Assembly: GCF_012641515.1 (NCBI RefSeq) | Contig: NZ_JABAHY010000017.1 | Coordinates: 258-49,651 of the forward strand | Source of the DNA: Nesterenkonia sedimenti | GTDB lineage: Bacteria > Actinomycetota > Actinomycetes > Actinomycetales > Micrococcaceae | DNA length: 49,394 bases | Reading direction: 5' to 3' | In this document: positions 34,890-43,790 of the stretch, in pieces | Numbering within the stretch: position 1 is the first letter of the stretch | Layout of the letters: each line of letters begins with the position of its first letter | Position numbers and translations under genes: made by a program | Notes under the pieces: model-generated | The model's input: only the letters and a program-made list of their open reading frames with translations | What the model was told of the DNA's origin: nothing | Database searches by the model: none

Positions 34890-35014
34890 AGTTTCACCCT
34901 AATCCAGCAGATGCCGCAGATACCGTTGGGGTGTCTGAAGATATCCGCGATGGGCGGCAGCAGCTCTTCTGAGTCACGAAACCAGGCTAGGGCCTGAGGG
35001 GGACATGGGGGTCT

Positions 35015-36313
35015 TCAGTATTCGGCCGGGGGTGGGCCGCCGGCGCGGTAGGCGGCCGCCGATTCAATGCGGCGGACCCGTTCCACCAGGGCCGCGATAT
35101 TACGGATGAACACGATCAGCCAGGCGAAGAGGATAGCCACTCCGATCAGCTCCAGCGATGTGAGGTTGTAATACCCCACCGGCATCCACAGCAGGAAGGC
35201 GAAGACCAGGCCACCGGCGGCCAGGATGCTGAGCACATAGAAGCTTCGGGGGAACCCCGGCAGCAGATACGGCACGCTGAACAGGATGAACAGGAAAGAG
35301 GCCCCGAAAGCTGCGGTGACCAGCACATGCCCGTCATGATGCAGATTGATCGGGATCAGCCCCACCCCGGCCAGAGAGAGACCCATAACAATCATCAGGA
35401 TCCGGATGGCCATCACCCGTGGCGTGCGGAAATGTCCCGAAAAGGCATTGATGATCTTGGTGCCCAGAGGCACTCGGCCAGATTTCGTCTTATTCGACTG
35501 GGCGCGTTCCACCAGCCGGCGAGCGACTTTCTTGCGCTCGTGGTCGGCCCAGATCTCCAGGTCCCGGGCAATGAAGGCAGTCAAGGTCGTGATGATCACC
35601 CCGGATACCACCAGGGTGGTGTTGAACGTCCAGAAACTGGTGAGCCCGGCCTGGCCGGTGCCGAGTTCGGAGAACATCACATGCCACCAGAACGGGTTCT
35701 CAGCGAAGATCATTGAGACCAGCACCCCGGAGGCCATGAACACCGCAAGCAGCGTCGACAACGAGAACGCAGTGATCCTGGCCCCAGAGTTGAAGCTGAA
35801 ATAAGCCGCGACGCCGCCGACGATCGAAACCAGCACCGACCCCGCTATATGGTCCACGGTCAGGCCGATGAAGGCCTCCTGAAAGACCCTGAAGATCCCG
35901 AGAGTGCCCATCACCGCAATCGAGGAGTGGACCACCAGCAGAGCGACAGTATCGATCAGCTGCCGCAGCTTTGGGCGTTGGCCGATCCAGATATTGGCCA
36001 TCCGAGCGTTGAGCGAATACCCCAACAGGAAGGCAACACCGGCAGCAACACCCCCGATGATCGACCCGAAGAACTGGATGGAGTCATCCCCGGCCAATGA
36101 GGGCCGCTGGTCAAAGAAGACCACCAGACCGAAGACCAGTCCCAGCAGACCGCCGCCGAGAGCGGACCAGATCGCTCGGGACTCAACCAGAACCTGCAGT
36201 CTCGCCTGCGTCTCAGCCTGCTGGGCCGAGGTCGTCGTCGGATGTGCAGCTTCCTCTTGCGCGACGGAGGCCGCAAGCCTACGCGCTCTGCCGGGTGCAC
36301 GGTGGGAGCTCAC
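35015..36313 (-). CDS. Polytopic membrane protein of unknown function
   Basis: About 432 aa from GTG 36313 (an in-frame start at 36355 adds 14 residues). Roughly ten hydrophobic helices occur in two groups: five or six in the first 220 residues, then a basic cytoplasmic segment (about 230-275, Lys/Arg-rich), then five more. The cytoplasmic N terminus (about 50 residues) is Ala/Gln/Arg-rich. Not a recognised transporter; similar proteins are often labelled ABC permease or membrane protein in actinobacteria without evidence. The C-terminal tail contains GGPPPAEY. Divergent from the SRPBCC gene. Confidence 0.82.
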   Translation of the reverse strand: MSSHRAPGRARRLAASVAQEEAAHPTTTSAQQAETQARLQVLVESRAIWSALGGGLLGLVFGLVVFFDQRPSLAGDDSIQFFGSIIGGVAAGVAFLLGYSLNARMANIWIGQRPKLRQLIDTVALLVVHSSIAVMGTLGIFRVFQEAFIGLTVDHIAGSVLVSIVGGVAAYFSFNSGARITAFSLSTLLAVFMASGVLVSMIFAENPFWWHVMFSELGTGQAGLTSFWTFNTTLVVSGVIITTLTAFIARDLEIWADHERKKVARRLVERAQSNKTKSGRVPLGTKIINAFSGHFRTPRVMAIRILMIVMGLSLAGVGLIPINLHHDGHVLVTAAFGASFLFILFSVPYLLPGFPRSFYVLSILAAGGLVFAFLLWMPVGYYNLTSLELIGVAILFAWLIVFIRNIAALVERVRRIESAAAYRAGGPPPAEY

Positions 36314-36393
36314 GTATCCAGACTTATCAGATCGGGATGACAGTGATAAGTCCAACCTTCCGGCGCCCCTCCACCGGGGGTAGGGTCAGCGGT

Positions 36394-36909
36394 ATGGAAC
36401 CAGTCAAGAACGACGCCGGCAAACACGTGGTCTCTTACTCCATCACCGTGGAGGCCCCGGCAGCTGAGATCTATGCTCTGCTGGCCGATCCGCACCGGCA
36501 CCACGAGATCGACGGATCGGGAACTGTACGTTCCTCCGCGATCGGTGCCCATGAATTGACCGAGGGTGCCCGCTTCAGTGTTCGGATGCGGAAATTCGGT
36601 ATTCGCTACCGGCTGCCGCTGCGAGTCACCCGCGCCCGTGCCCCTGAAAAGGACCGAGCCGGAATCGTGGAATGGCGGCAGCCCACCGGTCACCGTTGGC
36701 GCTGGGAGTTTGCCGAAAAAGCTGAGAATCCAAGCGCAACTGTCGTAACAGAATCCTATGATTCCAGTGAACAAATTGCTCCGGTTCGGGCTGCCCTCGG
36801 CCTGACCGGGGTGAATGCGGAGAACGCGACAGCAATCAAGGCCTCGTTGAGGCGTGTGAAAACACACTTCGAGTCCAATAAGTCCCCAGGTCAGGCCGGA
36901 TCGGGCTAG
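36394..36909 (+). CDS. SRPBCC-family (START-like) protein
   Basis: 171 aa from ATG 36394, which follows a TAGGGT box by 7 nt (possible leaderless start). The helix-grip fold is suggested by the first strand VVSYSITVEAPAAEIYALL, the loop ADPHRHHEIDGSGTV, and a C-terminal helix rich in Lys/Arg. It binds a hydrophobic ligand or assists lipid or small-molecule handling; specific role unknown. No signal peptide. The stop is 55 bp before the first possible CGNR start. Confidence 0.87.
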   Translation: MEPVKNDAGKHVVSYSITVEAPAAEIYALLADPHRHHEIDGSGTVRSSAIGAHELTEGARFSVRMRKFGIRYRLPLRVTRARAPEKDRAGIVEWRQPTGHRWRWEFAEKAENPSATVVTESYDSSEQIAPVRAALGLTGVNAENATAIKASLRRVKTHFESNKSPGQAGSG

Positions 36910-37042
36910 ACTGGTCGACTAGGTCCACGCGACACTATCGTCTAGCTCGACGAAGGTGTAAAGTGTGCGCACCGTTGCACCGCGTACCAAAGTCACCGTA
37001 CCGGCTTTTGGCGCACCCCTTAATTGGCAGGAGAAAACTGCA

Positions 37043-37843
37043 ATGTTCAACGCAGAAATTAATCGTGCCCTCACCGCAGCCGCGGATCTCATCAACACCT
37101 CCGAGGGACTGAAAAGTGCAAGACCCACCCCGGATACGCTCGACAGTGCCGAAGGGCTCAAGGCCTATCTGTCCGAGCGTGAACCCGAGTTGGAATGGCC
37201 GACAAGCACGGCCAATCGCAAGCAGCTGGAACGCGTCCGGGCCCTCCGGGAGAAGCTACTCACTGTGTGGAGCTCCGCCCCGGTCACAGAGCCGAATGAG
37301 GTCGAGGCCATTAATGGCCTATTGGAAGGTGTGGGGATCAAACTGGTCCACACCACTGGCGAGGATGCTGAGTCCTCGTTCCGTCAGGAGCCGATTCCGG
37401 TGTCTAACCAGATCAGCGACATCATGACCGCCACCATCGCCGCAGCATTGGCTCATCTGGTCACCGAGGAGGAGACCGGGCGGCTGCGCATCTGCCGCGG
37501 TGATGACTGTGAGGCGGCCATTGTGGACCTCACCCGAAACCGTTCCAAGCTCTTCTGCGATTTCGGCAACTGCGCCAACCGCGCCCATGTGCGGGCCTAC
37601 CGCGCCCGGCAGGCCGCTAAGCGCAACGGCACCACCGCTGTCACCGAGAGCTCCGAGGCCTCACCGAACTCCGGGGCCGGCAGTAAGCGGAAGTTGGAGA
37701 AACCCTCCTCCGCCGAGAAGGCCGAGGAGATCAACCGTCCGACCTCTGTCTCTGCGGTAGCGGCCAAAGAGTTCCGTGATCGGATGCGCGAGGAGCTCAT
37801 GGATAAGCGCAAGAAGAAGTCGAAGACGAGCAAGAAAAGCTAG
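37043..37843 (+). CDS. CGNR-type zinc-finger protein, probable transcription regulator
   Basis: About 266 aa from ATG 37043, preceded by AGGAG; an in-frame GTG at 36965 gives 292 aa. The N-terminal ABATE-like helical domain (LTAAADLINT) leads to a zinc-binding motif, CRGDDCEAAIVD to FCDFGNCANRAHVRAYRAR. The signature CGNR here reads CANR. It may bind DNA as a stress- or metabolite-responsive regulator. The C-terminal ~80 residues are Ser/Glu/Lys-rich and end in a basic tail, DKRKKKSKTSKKS. A TAAAGT box at 36959-36964 may be its -10. Confidence 0.88.
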   Translation: MFNAEINRALTAAADLINTSEGLKSARPTPDTLDSAEGLKAYLSEREPELEWPTSTANRKQLERVRALREKLLTVWSSAPVTEPNEVEAINGLLEGVGIKLVHTTGEDAESSFRQEPIPVSNQISDIMTATIAAALAHLVTEEETGRLRICRGDDCEAAIVDLTRNRSKLFCDFGNCANRAHVRAYRARQAAKRNGTTAVTESSEASPNSGAGSKRKLEKPSSAEKAEEINRPTSVSAVAAKEFRDRMREELMDKRKKKSKTSKKS

Positions 37844-37857
37844 CTGTCTCGGCTCAG

Positions 37858-37910
37858 CATCCCGGTGGGGGTTCATTGCGGTGGACCCTGGTGAGCCCCC
37901 GTCCGGGATG
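37858..37910. terminator. Bidirectional terminator between CGNR and lactonase genes
   Basis: CATCCCGG (37858-37865) pairs with CCGGGATG (37903-37910), and GGGGG (37867-37871) with CCCCC (37896-37900), around a loop of about 24 nt, between two convergent stop codons. There is no long T tract, but position and stem strength suit a shared terminator. Confidence 0.65.
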
Positions 37911-37922
37911 AAGGCAATCAAC

Positions 37923-38882
37923 CTATTCGAAGTATCTGCGAGGATTCTCCACCAGGATGGTGTTGAGATCTGATTCGCTGACTCCGCGATCTTTCAGCGT
38001 GGGGATGACGTCCTCACTGATATGGCGGTAATTCCACTTCGGTGCCGCCTGAGCCCTGGCCTGTGGATCGAACCAGTCGATGAAGCAGGAGGCGTCATGG
38101 GAGATAGTGATCTTCTCGCTATAACCCCTCTCGACCAGCGCGACAATGGTGTCGATGCGCTGCTCAAAGGGCAGCAGCACATCCAAACCGAAGCGGTCCA
38201 TACCCAAGAGTGAACCTGCATCGGCCAACTTGGTGAGATAGTCCAGGTCAGTGGAGTCTCCGCTGTGGCCGATGATCACCTTGCTGAGGTCCACACCCTC
38301 TTCTGCCAATACCCGCTGGGCCACCAGGCCTGACTCCGTATGTGGGTTGGTGTGCACGGTGATCGGTGCGCCAGTCTGGGCGCTGGCCTGACCGACAGCA
38401 CGCATGGCACGCTCCACACCAGGAGTCAGCCCCGGTTCCTCGATAGCGCATTTCAAGAATGCGGCACGCACTCCAGTATCGGCAATCCCCTCAGTGAGAT
38501 CCCTGATGAACAAATCGGTCAGCGGCTCCGGGACATCAAAGAGCAGCCCCGGGCCCTGGTGGTGGAACTGGAGGGGGATATCCCGGTAGGTGTACAGACC
38601 GGTGGCCAGCACGATATTGAGATCCAGACCTTCGGCGATCCGCTGGATCCTCGGAACATAGCGACCCAGACCCAGGACTGTGGGATCCAGAATGGTGTCG
38701 ATCCCCAGCTGATGCAGCTCACTCAGCTGTCGACGCGCATCAGCGACTTTCTCTTCTTCATCCCAGTCCTGCTGGTAGTTCAGGCGGTACTCCTCGCCCA
38801 GCACGAAGACATGCTCATGAACCAGGGTTCGCCCCAGTTCGCGGGGCTCGATGAAACCTGTGGCAGTGGGGATGTATTCCAT
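37923..38882 (-). CDS. Phosphotriesterase-like lactonase (amidohydrolase family)
   Basis: 319 aa. The binuclear-metal site of the phosphotriesterase/lactonase family is intact: H22 and H24 (VHEHVF), carboxylated K144 (FLKCAIEE), H177 (VHTNP), H206 (IIGHSGD) and D263 (SHDAS). Tyr97 (GLYTYR) matches the tyrosine typical of lactonases of this family. It probably hydrolyses lactones (acyl-homoserine lactones or other gamma/delta-lactones), with phosphotriesterase activity secondary. Cytoplasmic. ATG start with a TACGCT box about 7 nt upstream. It is divergent from the livKHMGF-type importer and shares its 148-bp intergenic region. Confidence 0.88.
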   Translation of the reverse strand: MEYIPTATGFIEPRELGRTLVHEHVFVLGEEYRLNYQQDWDEEEKVADARRQLSELHQLGIDTILDPTVLGLGRYVPRIQRIAEGLDLNIVLATGLYTYRDIPLQFHHQGPGLLFDVPEPLTDLFIRDLTEGIADTGVRAAFLKCAIEEPGLTPGVERAMRAVGQASAQTGAPITVHTNPHTESGLVAQRVLAEEGVDLSKVIIGHSGDSTDLDYLTKLADAGSLLGMDRFGLDVLLPFEQRIDTIVALVERGYSEKITISHDASCFIDWFDPQARAQAAPKWNYRHISEDVIPTLKDRGVSESDLNTILVENPRRYFE

Positions 38883-38913
38883 GTCACATAGCGTAGGTCA
38901 GAATCCATTGAAT

Positions 38914-38929
38914 GTGAACACAGGTTCAC
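38914..38929. promoter_or_regulatory. Dyad in the lactonase-livK intergenic region
   Basis: GTGAAC-ACAG-GTTCAC is a 16-bp inverted repeat between the divergent genes. It is well placed to let one regulator control both. A pair of direct repeats, AGC(G/T)TAGGTCA, flanks it at about 38890 and 38971. Confidence 0.5.
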
Positions 38930-38946
38930 TTCTCTCCAAAATGTGA

Positions 38947-38975
38947 TTGACACCACACTCCCTGGCGGTTAGCTT
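38947..38975 (+). promoter_or_regulatory. Candidate livK promoter
   Basis: TTGACA (38947-38952), a 17-nt spacer and TAGCTT (38970-38975) form a near-consensus sigma-70-type promoter. Predicted transcription starts near 38982, about 50 nt before the livK ATG. Confidence 0.65.
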
Positions 38976-39030
38976 AGGTCAAAGTTGATGTCATGTTCAG
39001 AATCACTCCTACCGAAAAGACACAGCCGTC

Positions 39031-40227
39031 ATGTCACAGAAATCTCGTTCGACTCTTCGTCCCCTGATCGCCCTGAGTACTGTCAGCCTCCTAGCCCTGA
39101 CCTCCTGCGGAAACGGAGGGGGCGACGGCGAGGGAGGCACGATCACCATCGGCGTTACCGGCCCCCAGTCCGGCGGTGGCGCCCTCTACGGCGAGAACGT
39201 CGAGGCAGGTATCCGCCTCGCTATTGCTGAGCTCAACGAACAGGGGGTGACCATCGATGGTGAGGAATACACCGTCGAGATGCGCGCCCTGGATGATGAG
39301 TACCAGCCCAATGCCGCAGCCACCAACGCCCAACGGCTGGTGGAGCAGGACGATGCCAGCGTGGTCTTCGTCCCTCATGCCGGCGGTATCCACGCCGCTC
39401 AGGAGATCAACACCTCCCGCAGTGAGTTCCTCATCGGCGCCTATAGCTCTGACCGGCAGATTGTGGAACGAGGCAATGAACTCACCTTCATGATCCCTCC
39501 GACTTTCGCCAGTTACTCTGAGCCGTTCATTGAGATCTTCCAGGACCAGGGTGCTGAGCGCCTGGGCCTGCTGGCCACCGCCAGTGAATACGGACAGCAG
39601 TGGACATCCATGATGACCCAGGACTGGGAAGACGCTGGCGGCGAGGTCCTGAGCAATAACAACTTCGACTACGGTGCAGTCTCGGACTTCGCCAGTGCAG
39701 TGGCCAGCGCACTCTCCGAGGATCCCGACGTCATCCTGGTCGGCGGCCCCTCTCAAACGACTGCTCTGGTTATCGAGGAGGCCCGGGAGCAAGGCTATGA
39801 GGGCGGGTTCATGATCATGGACCAGGCCAAGTTCGAGGAGATGGAACTCTTCACCGACCCCGAGAATCTCAATAACTCCACCGGAGTGAAACCCGTGGCG
39901 GAATTCGACGATCCCGGAACGGACGGGCTTATCGAGACATTTGCCGAGGAGATCACCCAGGAACGCCCAATCACCTCCGAGACATCACTGAACTTCCAGG
40001 CAGTCGCCTTGGTGGTCAAGGCAATGGAGCTCGCCGGCACCCATGAAGATCCCGCTGCCATCCGGGAGGCGTTGCCCGAAGCCACAGCCGAGGTAGACGA
40101 TGTCTTCCGCGTCTCCGGGTTCCCCGATGTGGTCACCGACGAGGGCCTGTTGATCTCCGACACCCTCGAAGGGGCCTACCGCGACTCCGAGGGGAATTAT
40201 GAGTATTTCCCCGTTGAGATCGAGTAG
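39031..40227 (+). CDS. livK: LIV/HAAT-type ABC transporter substrate-binding lipoprotein
   Basis: 398 aa. Signal peptide with lipobox LTSC (Cys near residue 26), then a Gly/Asp linker, then a type I periplasmic-binding fold of the LivK/branched-chain amino-acid group (ITIGVTGPQSGGGALYGENV). Residues such as TASEYGQQWTSMM and SEDPDVILVGGP fit ligand-cleft positions. Homologs bind branched-chain amino acids, but also urea, amides, aromatic acids or lactone-derived carboxylates. The lactonase and beta-oxidation neighbours make a non-amino-acid ligand likely (inference). First gene of the importer operon. Confidence 0.9.
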   Translation: MSQKSRSTLRPLIALSTVSLLALTSCGNGGGDGEGGTITIGVTGPQSGGGALYGENVEAGIRLAIAELNEQGVTIDGEEYTVEMRALDDEYQPNAAATNAQRLVEQDDASVVFVPHAGGIHAAQEINTSRSEFLIGAYSSDRQIVERGNELTFMIPPTFASYSEPFIEIFQDQGAERLGLLATASEYGQQWTSMMTQDWEDAGGEVLSNNNFDYGAVSDFASAVASALSEDPDVILVGGPSQTTALVIEEAREQGYEGGFMIMDQAKFEEMELFTDPENLNNSTGVKPVAEFDDPGTDGLIETFAEEITQERPITSETSLNFQAVALVVKAMELAGTHEDPAAIREALPEATAEVDDVFRVSGFPDVVTDEGLLISDTLEGAYRDSEGNYEYFPVEIE

Positions 40228-40289
40228 CTCGTCCTCACAGAAGTCCAGCATGTCCTGAACAGTCCCAAACTCTCTAGTGAGGACTCCGC

Positions 40290-41156
40290 ATGACCCTGTT
40301 TGTCCAACAGTTCTTCAACGGGCTGTCACTCGGAGGAGTGTACTGCTTGGCCGCCATCGGCCTGACCCTGGTCTTCGGGGTGCTGCGCATTCCCAACCTG
40401 GCCCACGGCGCTCTCTATATGGTCGGCGCCTACCTCACCTATTTCTTCCTCACCTCAGCCGGGGTGCCCTATATTTTGGCCATCGCATTGGCTGCCCTGG
40501 TGCTGGCCGGAATCGGCATCGGCATGGAGCGAGTGGTCTTCCACCCGCTGCGCAATGCGCCGCATACCCACCATATGATCGCTGCCGCAGGTGCAATGTT
40601 CTTCCTGCACTCTCTGGTCCAGGCAATCTGGGGAGCTGACTTCCGGCGGATGGAATCACCGATCACCGGCCGGGTGGAGATCCTGGGCACTCAGGTCTCC
40701 TGGCAGCGGGTGACTATCGTGGTCACCGCCGTCGTCGTTCTCATTGCCCTGACCTGGTTCATCAAGAAAACCGTGCACGGGCAGAGCATCGAGGCAGTGG
40801 AGCAGGACCGTGTCGGGGCCTCCCTGGTGGGCATCAACCCCAACCGGGTCTCCATGCTGACCTTCGCCCTGGCCGCCGCCCTGGTGGCCGTGGCCGCAGG
40901 GTTGGTGGCACCGATCAACCTGCTCTACCCCACGATGGGTGATGTCATCATGGTCAAAGTCTTCGCCATCATCATCCTCGGCGGCCTGGGGTCGATTCCT
41001 GGAGCCATCGTCGGCGGCTTCACCCTCGGCCTGGCCGAGGTGATGGCCACAACCTATGTCTCGGCGGTAGCCGGTGAGGTCATCGCCTTCGTGGTGCTGA
41101 TCCTGGTGCTTGCCATCAGACCCACAGGACTTCTGACGAAGGCGGTGCAACGATGA
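40290..41156 (+). CDS. livH: LIV/HAAT-type ABC permease
   Basis: 288 aa with about eight hydrophobic helices. Characteristic LivH motifs are [25 protein letters not shown] near the N terminus and [20 protein letters not shown] near the C terminus. Inner-membrane subunit pairing with the next gene. The stop overlaps the following ATG by 4 bp (ATGA). Confidence 0.95.
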   Translation: MTLFVQQFFNGLSLGGVYCLAAIGLTLVFGVLRIPNLAHGALYMVGAYLTYFFLTSAGVPYILAIALAALVLAGIGIGMERVVFHPLRNAPHTHHMIAAAGAMFFLHSLVQAIWGADFRRMESPITGRVEILGTQVSWQRVTIVVTAVVVLIALTWFIKKTVHGQSIEAVEQDRVGASLVGINPNRVSMLTFALAAALVAVAAGLVAPINLLYPTMGDVIMVKVFAIIILGGLGSIPGAIVGGFTLGLAEVMATTYVSAVAGEVIAFVVLILVLAIRPTGLLTKAVQR

Positions 41157-42193
41157 AGCTGACATTCTCCATCCGCGGAGTCGGCGCCCTGCTGGTGGCA
41201 GCGGCCCTGCTCTTCGCACCACTGATTCTGGCCGAGCAGAACTATCTGCTTCGGGTGCTGATCACCGGTATCACCTACGCCATCGCGGTCTACGGGCTCA
41301 ACATCATCCTGGGCTTCACCGGCCAGCTCTCCCTTGCCCACGGTGGATTCTTCGGCATCGGCGTCTACACCATGGGACTGCTGACCACCGATTACGACTG
41401 GTCCTTCTGGTCTGCACTGCTGGCCGCCATCGTGCTCACCACTGTGGTGGGATTCCTGGCCGGACTGCTGGCGCTGCGGACCAGGGAGGCTTATTTCGCC
41501 ATCTTCACCATGGCTCTGGGACTGATCATCTACATGGTCATCAGCCGTTGGGAGGATGTCACCCATGCCTACTCCGGTGTGCTGGGTGTCAAGCTTCCGG
41601 AGGACATCGGCCCGCTGGACTTCAGCGAACCGGCCACCTACTACTACCTCCTGCTGGTCTTCCTCGCCGCTGCCGCCTATGTCACCTATACCCTGCGGGT
41701 CTCCAATGTTGGACGCCGGCTGCTGGCCATCCGCACATCCGAGGACCTCGCCAGTTCCATCGGCATCAATGTGGGGCTGAACAAACAGCTGGCCTTCACG
41801 GCATCGGCGGGCTTCGCCGGACTCGGCGGGGCACTGTTCGCCTCCGCAGAAGGATTCATCGGTCCCAACTCCTCCTCCATCGACCTCACCTTCGAACTGC
41901 TGATGTTCTTGCTTGTCGGCGGTGTGGCCACCGTGATGGGACCGATTGTGGGCACCCTGCTGGTCCTGATGCTCTTTGAGGCTTTTCAGGACTTCCAGGC
42001 CTACCGGTTCATTCTGCTGGGGCCGGTGATCATCGCCCTAGTGATCTACGCACCGCAGGGGCTCATTGGGCGGCTCAATCAACTCACCTTCTACTGGAAA
42101 CGCCGCAGAGCGGCAGCCCAGAAGACCGCAGTCGGTGCGCCTGAGCAGAATTCCCCGGCCGATCCCCACAATGAGAAGACAGAGGTGCGCTGA
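41153..42193 (+). CDS. livM: LIV/HAAT-type ABC permease
   Basis: 346 aa, about nine helices. LivM motifs: GLNIILGFTGQLSLAHGGFFG, GLLALRTREAYFAIFTMALG, and GGVATVMGPIVGTLLVLMLFE near the end. C-terminal ~30 residues are polar (Arg/Ala then Glu/Asn). Coupled to livH by a 4-bp overlap and to livG by one base. Second membrane subunit of the importer. Confidence 0.94.
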   Translation: MKLTFSIRGVGALLVAAALLFAPLILAEQNYLLRVLITGITYAIAVYGLNIILGFTGQLSLAHGGFFGIGVYTMGLLTTDYDWSFWSALLAAIVLTTVVGFLAGLLALRTREAYFAIFTMALGLIIYMVISRWEDVTHAYSGVLGVKLPEDIGPLDFSEPATYYYLLLVFLAAAAYVTYTLRVSNVGRRLLAIRTSEDLASSIGINVGLNKQLAFTASAGFAGLGGALFASAEGFIGPNSSSIDLTFELLMFLLVGGVATVMGPIVGTLLVLMLFEAFQDFQAYRFILLGPVIIALVIYAPQGLIGRLNQLTFYWKRRRAAAQKTAVGAPEQNSPADPHNEKTEVR

Positions 42194-43008
42194 TGCTGAT
42201 GCAGGTACGCGGACTGTCCAAGACCTTCGGCGGTCTCCATGCTGTCGAAGACGTCAGCTTCGATATCGCCGAGGGGGAGATCACCGCGATTATCGGCCCC
42301 AATGGTGCCGGGAAGTCCACCCTGTTCAACCTGATCACCGGGTTCTACCGTCCCACAGCGGGATCGGTGACCTTCAAGGCCAAAGACATCACCGGTCATC
42401 CGGCCCATCGGACAGCCCAGGCTGGGGTAGCCCGGACTTTCCAGACCACCAAGCTCTTCGAGCACAGCTCGATTGCCGAGAATGTTCTGGCAGGCTGCGC
42501 GGCCGGATCCCGTTCCACACTCATCGACGCCGTTTTCCGCACCCCCCGGCATCGCCGGGAGGAGAAGGCGAGTATGGATAAGACCCTGGAGCTGCTGGAG
42601 TTCACCGGCATCCTGGAGTTCAAAGACGAGATCGCAGCCAATGTGCCCCATGAGGTGCAGAAGCGGGCCGCCGTCGCCCTTGCCCTGGCCACCGAACCCG
42701 AACTGCTGCTGCTGGATGAACCGGCAGCCGGTATCACCGAGGATGAGACCGCCCGATTCGGGCAGTTGATCCGGCAGATCGTGGCCCGCGGGGTCACTGT
42801 GGGGCTGGTGGAGCACAAGATGTCACTGATCATGAGCCTGGCGGACAATATCTTGGTCCTTGACCAGGGCCGCAGAATTGCCTGGGGTACCCCCGAGGAG
42901 GTCCGCTCGGACCCCCGCGTGATCGAGGCCTATCTCGGTGCCGGCAGCCAGGGCTCCACGTCCCAAGAGGACGGCATTCAGGAACGGACCCCAGGACAAG
43001 GAGCCTAG
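42193..43008 (+). CDS. livG: LIV/HAAT-type ABC ATPase (LivG)
   Basis: 271 aa. Walker A GPNGAGKST, Q-loop ARTFQTTKLFEHSS, and Walker B LLLLDEPAAGI are clear. The LivG-type signature region VPHEVQKRAAVALALA replaces the usual LSGGQ, so the signature is atypical (PHEVQKR). Note PSER-like divergence only at that loop; the rest is normal. ATG at 42193 shares one base with the livM stop; an ATG at 42199 is the alternative. Confidence 0.93.
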   Translation: MLMQVRGLSKTFGGLHAVEDVSFDIAEGEITAIIGPNGAGKSTLFNLITGFYRPTAGSVTFKAKDITGHPAHRTAQAGVARTFQTTKLFEHSSIAENVLAGCAAGSRSTLIDAVFRTPRHRREEKASMDKTLELLEFTGILEFKDEIAANVPHEVQKRAAVALALATEPELLLLDEPAAGITEDETARFGQLIRQIVARGVTVGLVEHKMSLIMSLADNILVLDQGRRIAWGTPEEVRSDPRVIEAYLGAGSQGSTSQEDGIQERTPGQGA

Positions 43009-43010
43009 CC

Positions 43011-43718
43011 ATGCTTGAAGTACGAGACCTCTGCGCCGGTTATGACACTGTCGATGTCCTCCACAATGTGAACATCACCGCCGAGGCCGGACGCCTGACC
43101 CTGGTTCTGGGCGCAAATGGTTCGGGGAAGTCCACCCTGTTCCGCACGATCAGCGGCCTGGTCCGCGGCCGAAGCGGCAGCATCACCTTTGAGGACAAGT
43201 CGATCAGCAAGCTGTCCTCAAACCGGATTGTTCGCGCGGGAATTGCCCATGCTCCTGAGGGCCGGCATCTGTTCCCTCAGTTGAGCGTGGAGAAGAACCT
43301 CACCCTGGGCAACTACGCCAGGCGCAGTTCAAAATCCGAGCTCAAAGAACTGCTGACCCGGGTCTTCGATCTTTTCCCCATATTGCAGGAGAAACGTTCC
43401 CAGGCCGCAGGCTCACTCTCGGGTGGGCAGCAGCAGATGGTCGCTATCGGTCGGGCGCTGATGTCCGATCCCAAACTGTTGATCCTCGATGAGCCTTCCA
43501 TGGGTCTTGCCCCGATGGTCACCGAACAGGTGCTGCAGGCGGTGGCCGAGGTCAATTCTGAGGGCACCGGGGTGCTGCTTGCCGAGCAGAATGCACAGGC
43601 CGCACTGGGCTTTGCCCACTACGGATATGTCCTGGCTGAGGGCCGAGTGGTGCTCTCCGGGGCGGCCTCAGACCTTCAGAACGATCCCGAGGTGCAGAAG
43701 GCCTATCTGGGGGTCTGA
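43011..43718 (+). CDS. livF: LIV/HAAT-type ABC ATPase (LivF)
   Basis: 235 aa. Walker A GANGSGKST, signature LSGGQQQMVAIGRAL, Walker B LLILDEPSMGLAP, and switch region LLAEQNA. LivF-type partner of the preceding ATPase. Starts 3 bp after it, with AAGGAG upstream. Ends the importer genes; a promoter-like dyad follows at 43720-43754. Confidence 0.95.
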   Translation: MLEVRDLCAGYDTVDVLHNVNITAEAGRLTLVLGANGSGKSTLFRTISGLVRGRSGSITFEDKSISKLSSNRIVRAGIAHAPEGRHLFPQLSVEKNLTLGNYARRSSKSELKELLTRVFDLFPILQEKRSQAAGSLSGGQQQMVAIGRALMSDPKLLILDEPSMGLAPMVTEQVLQAVAEVNSEGTGVLLAEQNAQAALGFAHYGYVLAEGRVVLSGAASDLQNDPEVQKAYLGV

Positions 43719-43719
43719 C

Positions 43720-43754
43720 AGAACTTGAACTTGACCTCAAGTTCTAGATAGGCT
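43720..43754 (+). promoter_or_regulatory. Dyad and promoter before the beta-oxidation-like operon
   Basis: AGAACTTGA (43720-43728) and TCAAGTTCT (43737-43745) form a perfect 9-bp inverted repeat with an 8-nt spacer. A TTGAAC -35 (43725-43730), an 18-nt spacer and TAGGCT -10 (43749-43754) overlap it. A regulator bound to this dyad would cover the -35 box. The MDR gene starts at 43791. Confidence 0.6.
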
Positions 43755-43790
43755 CTGTGGTACAGATCTCATTCAGAGGGAGACCCAATT

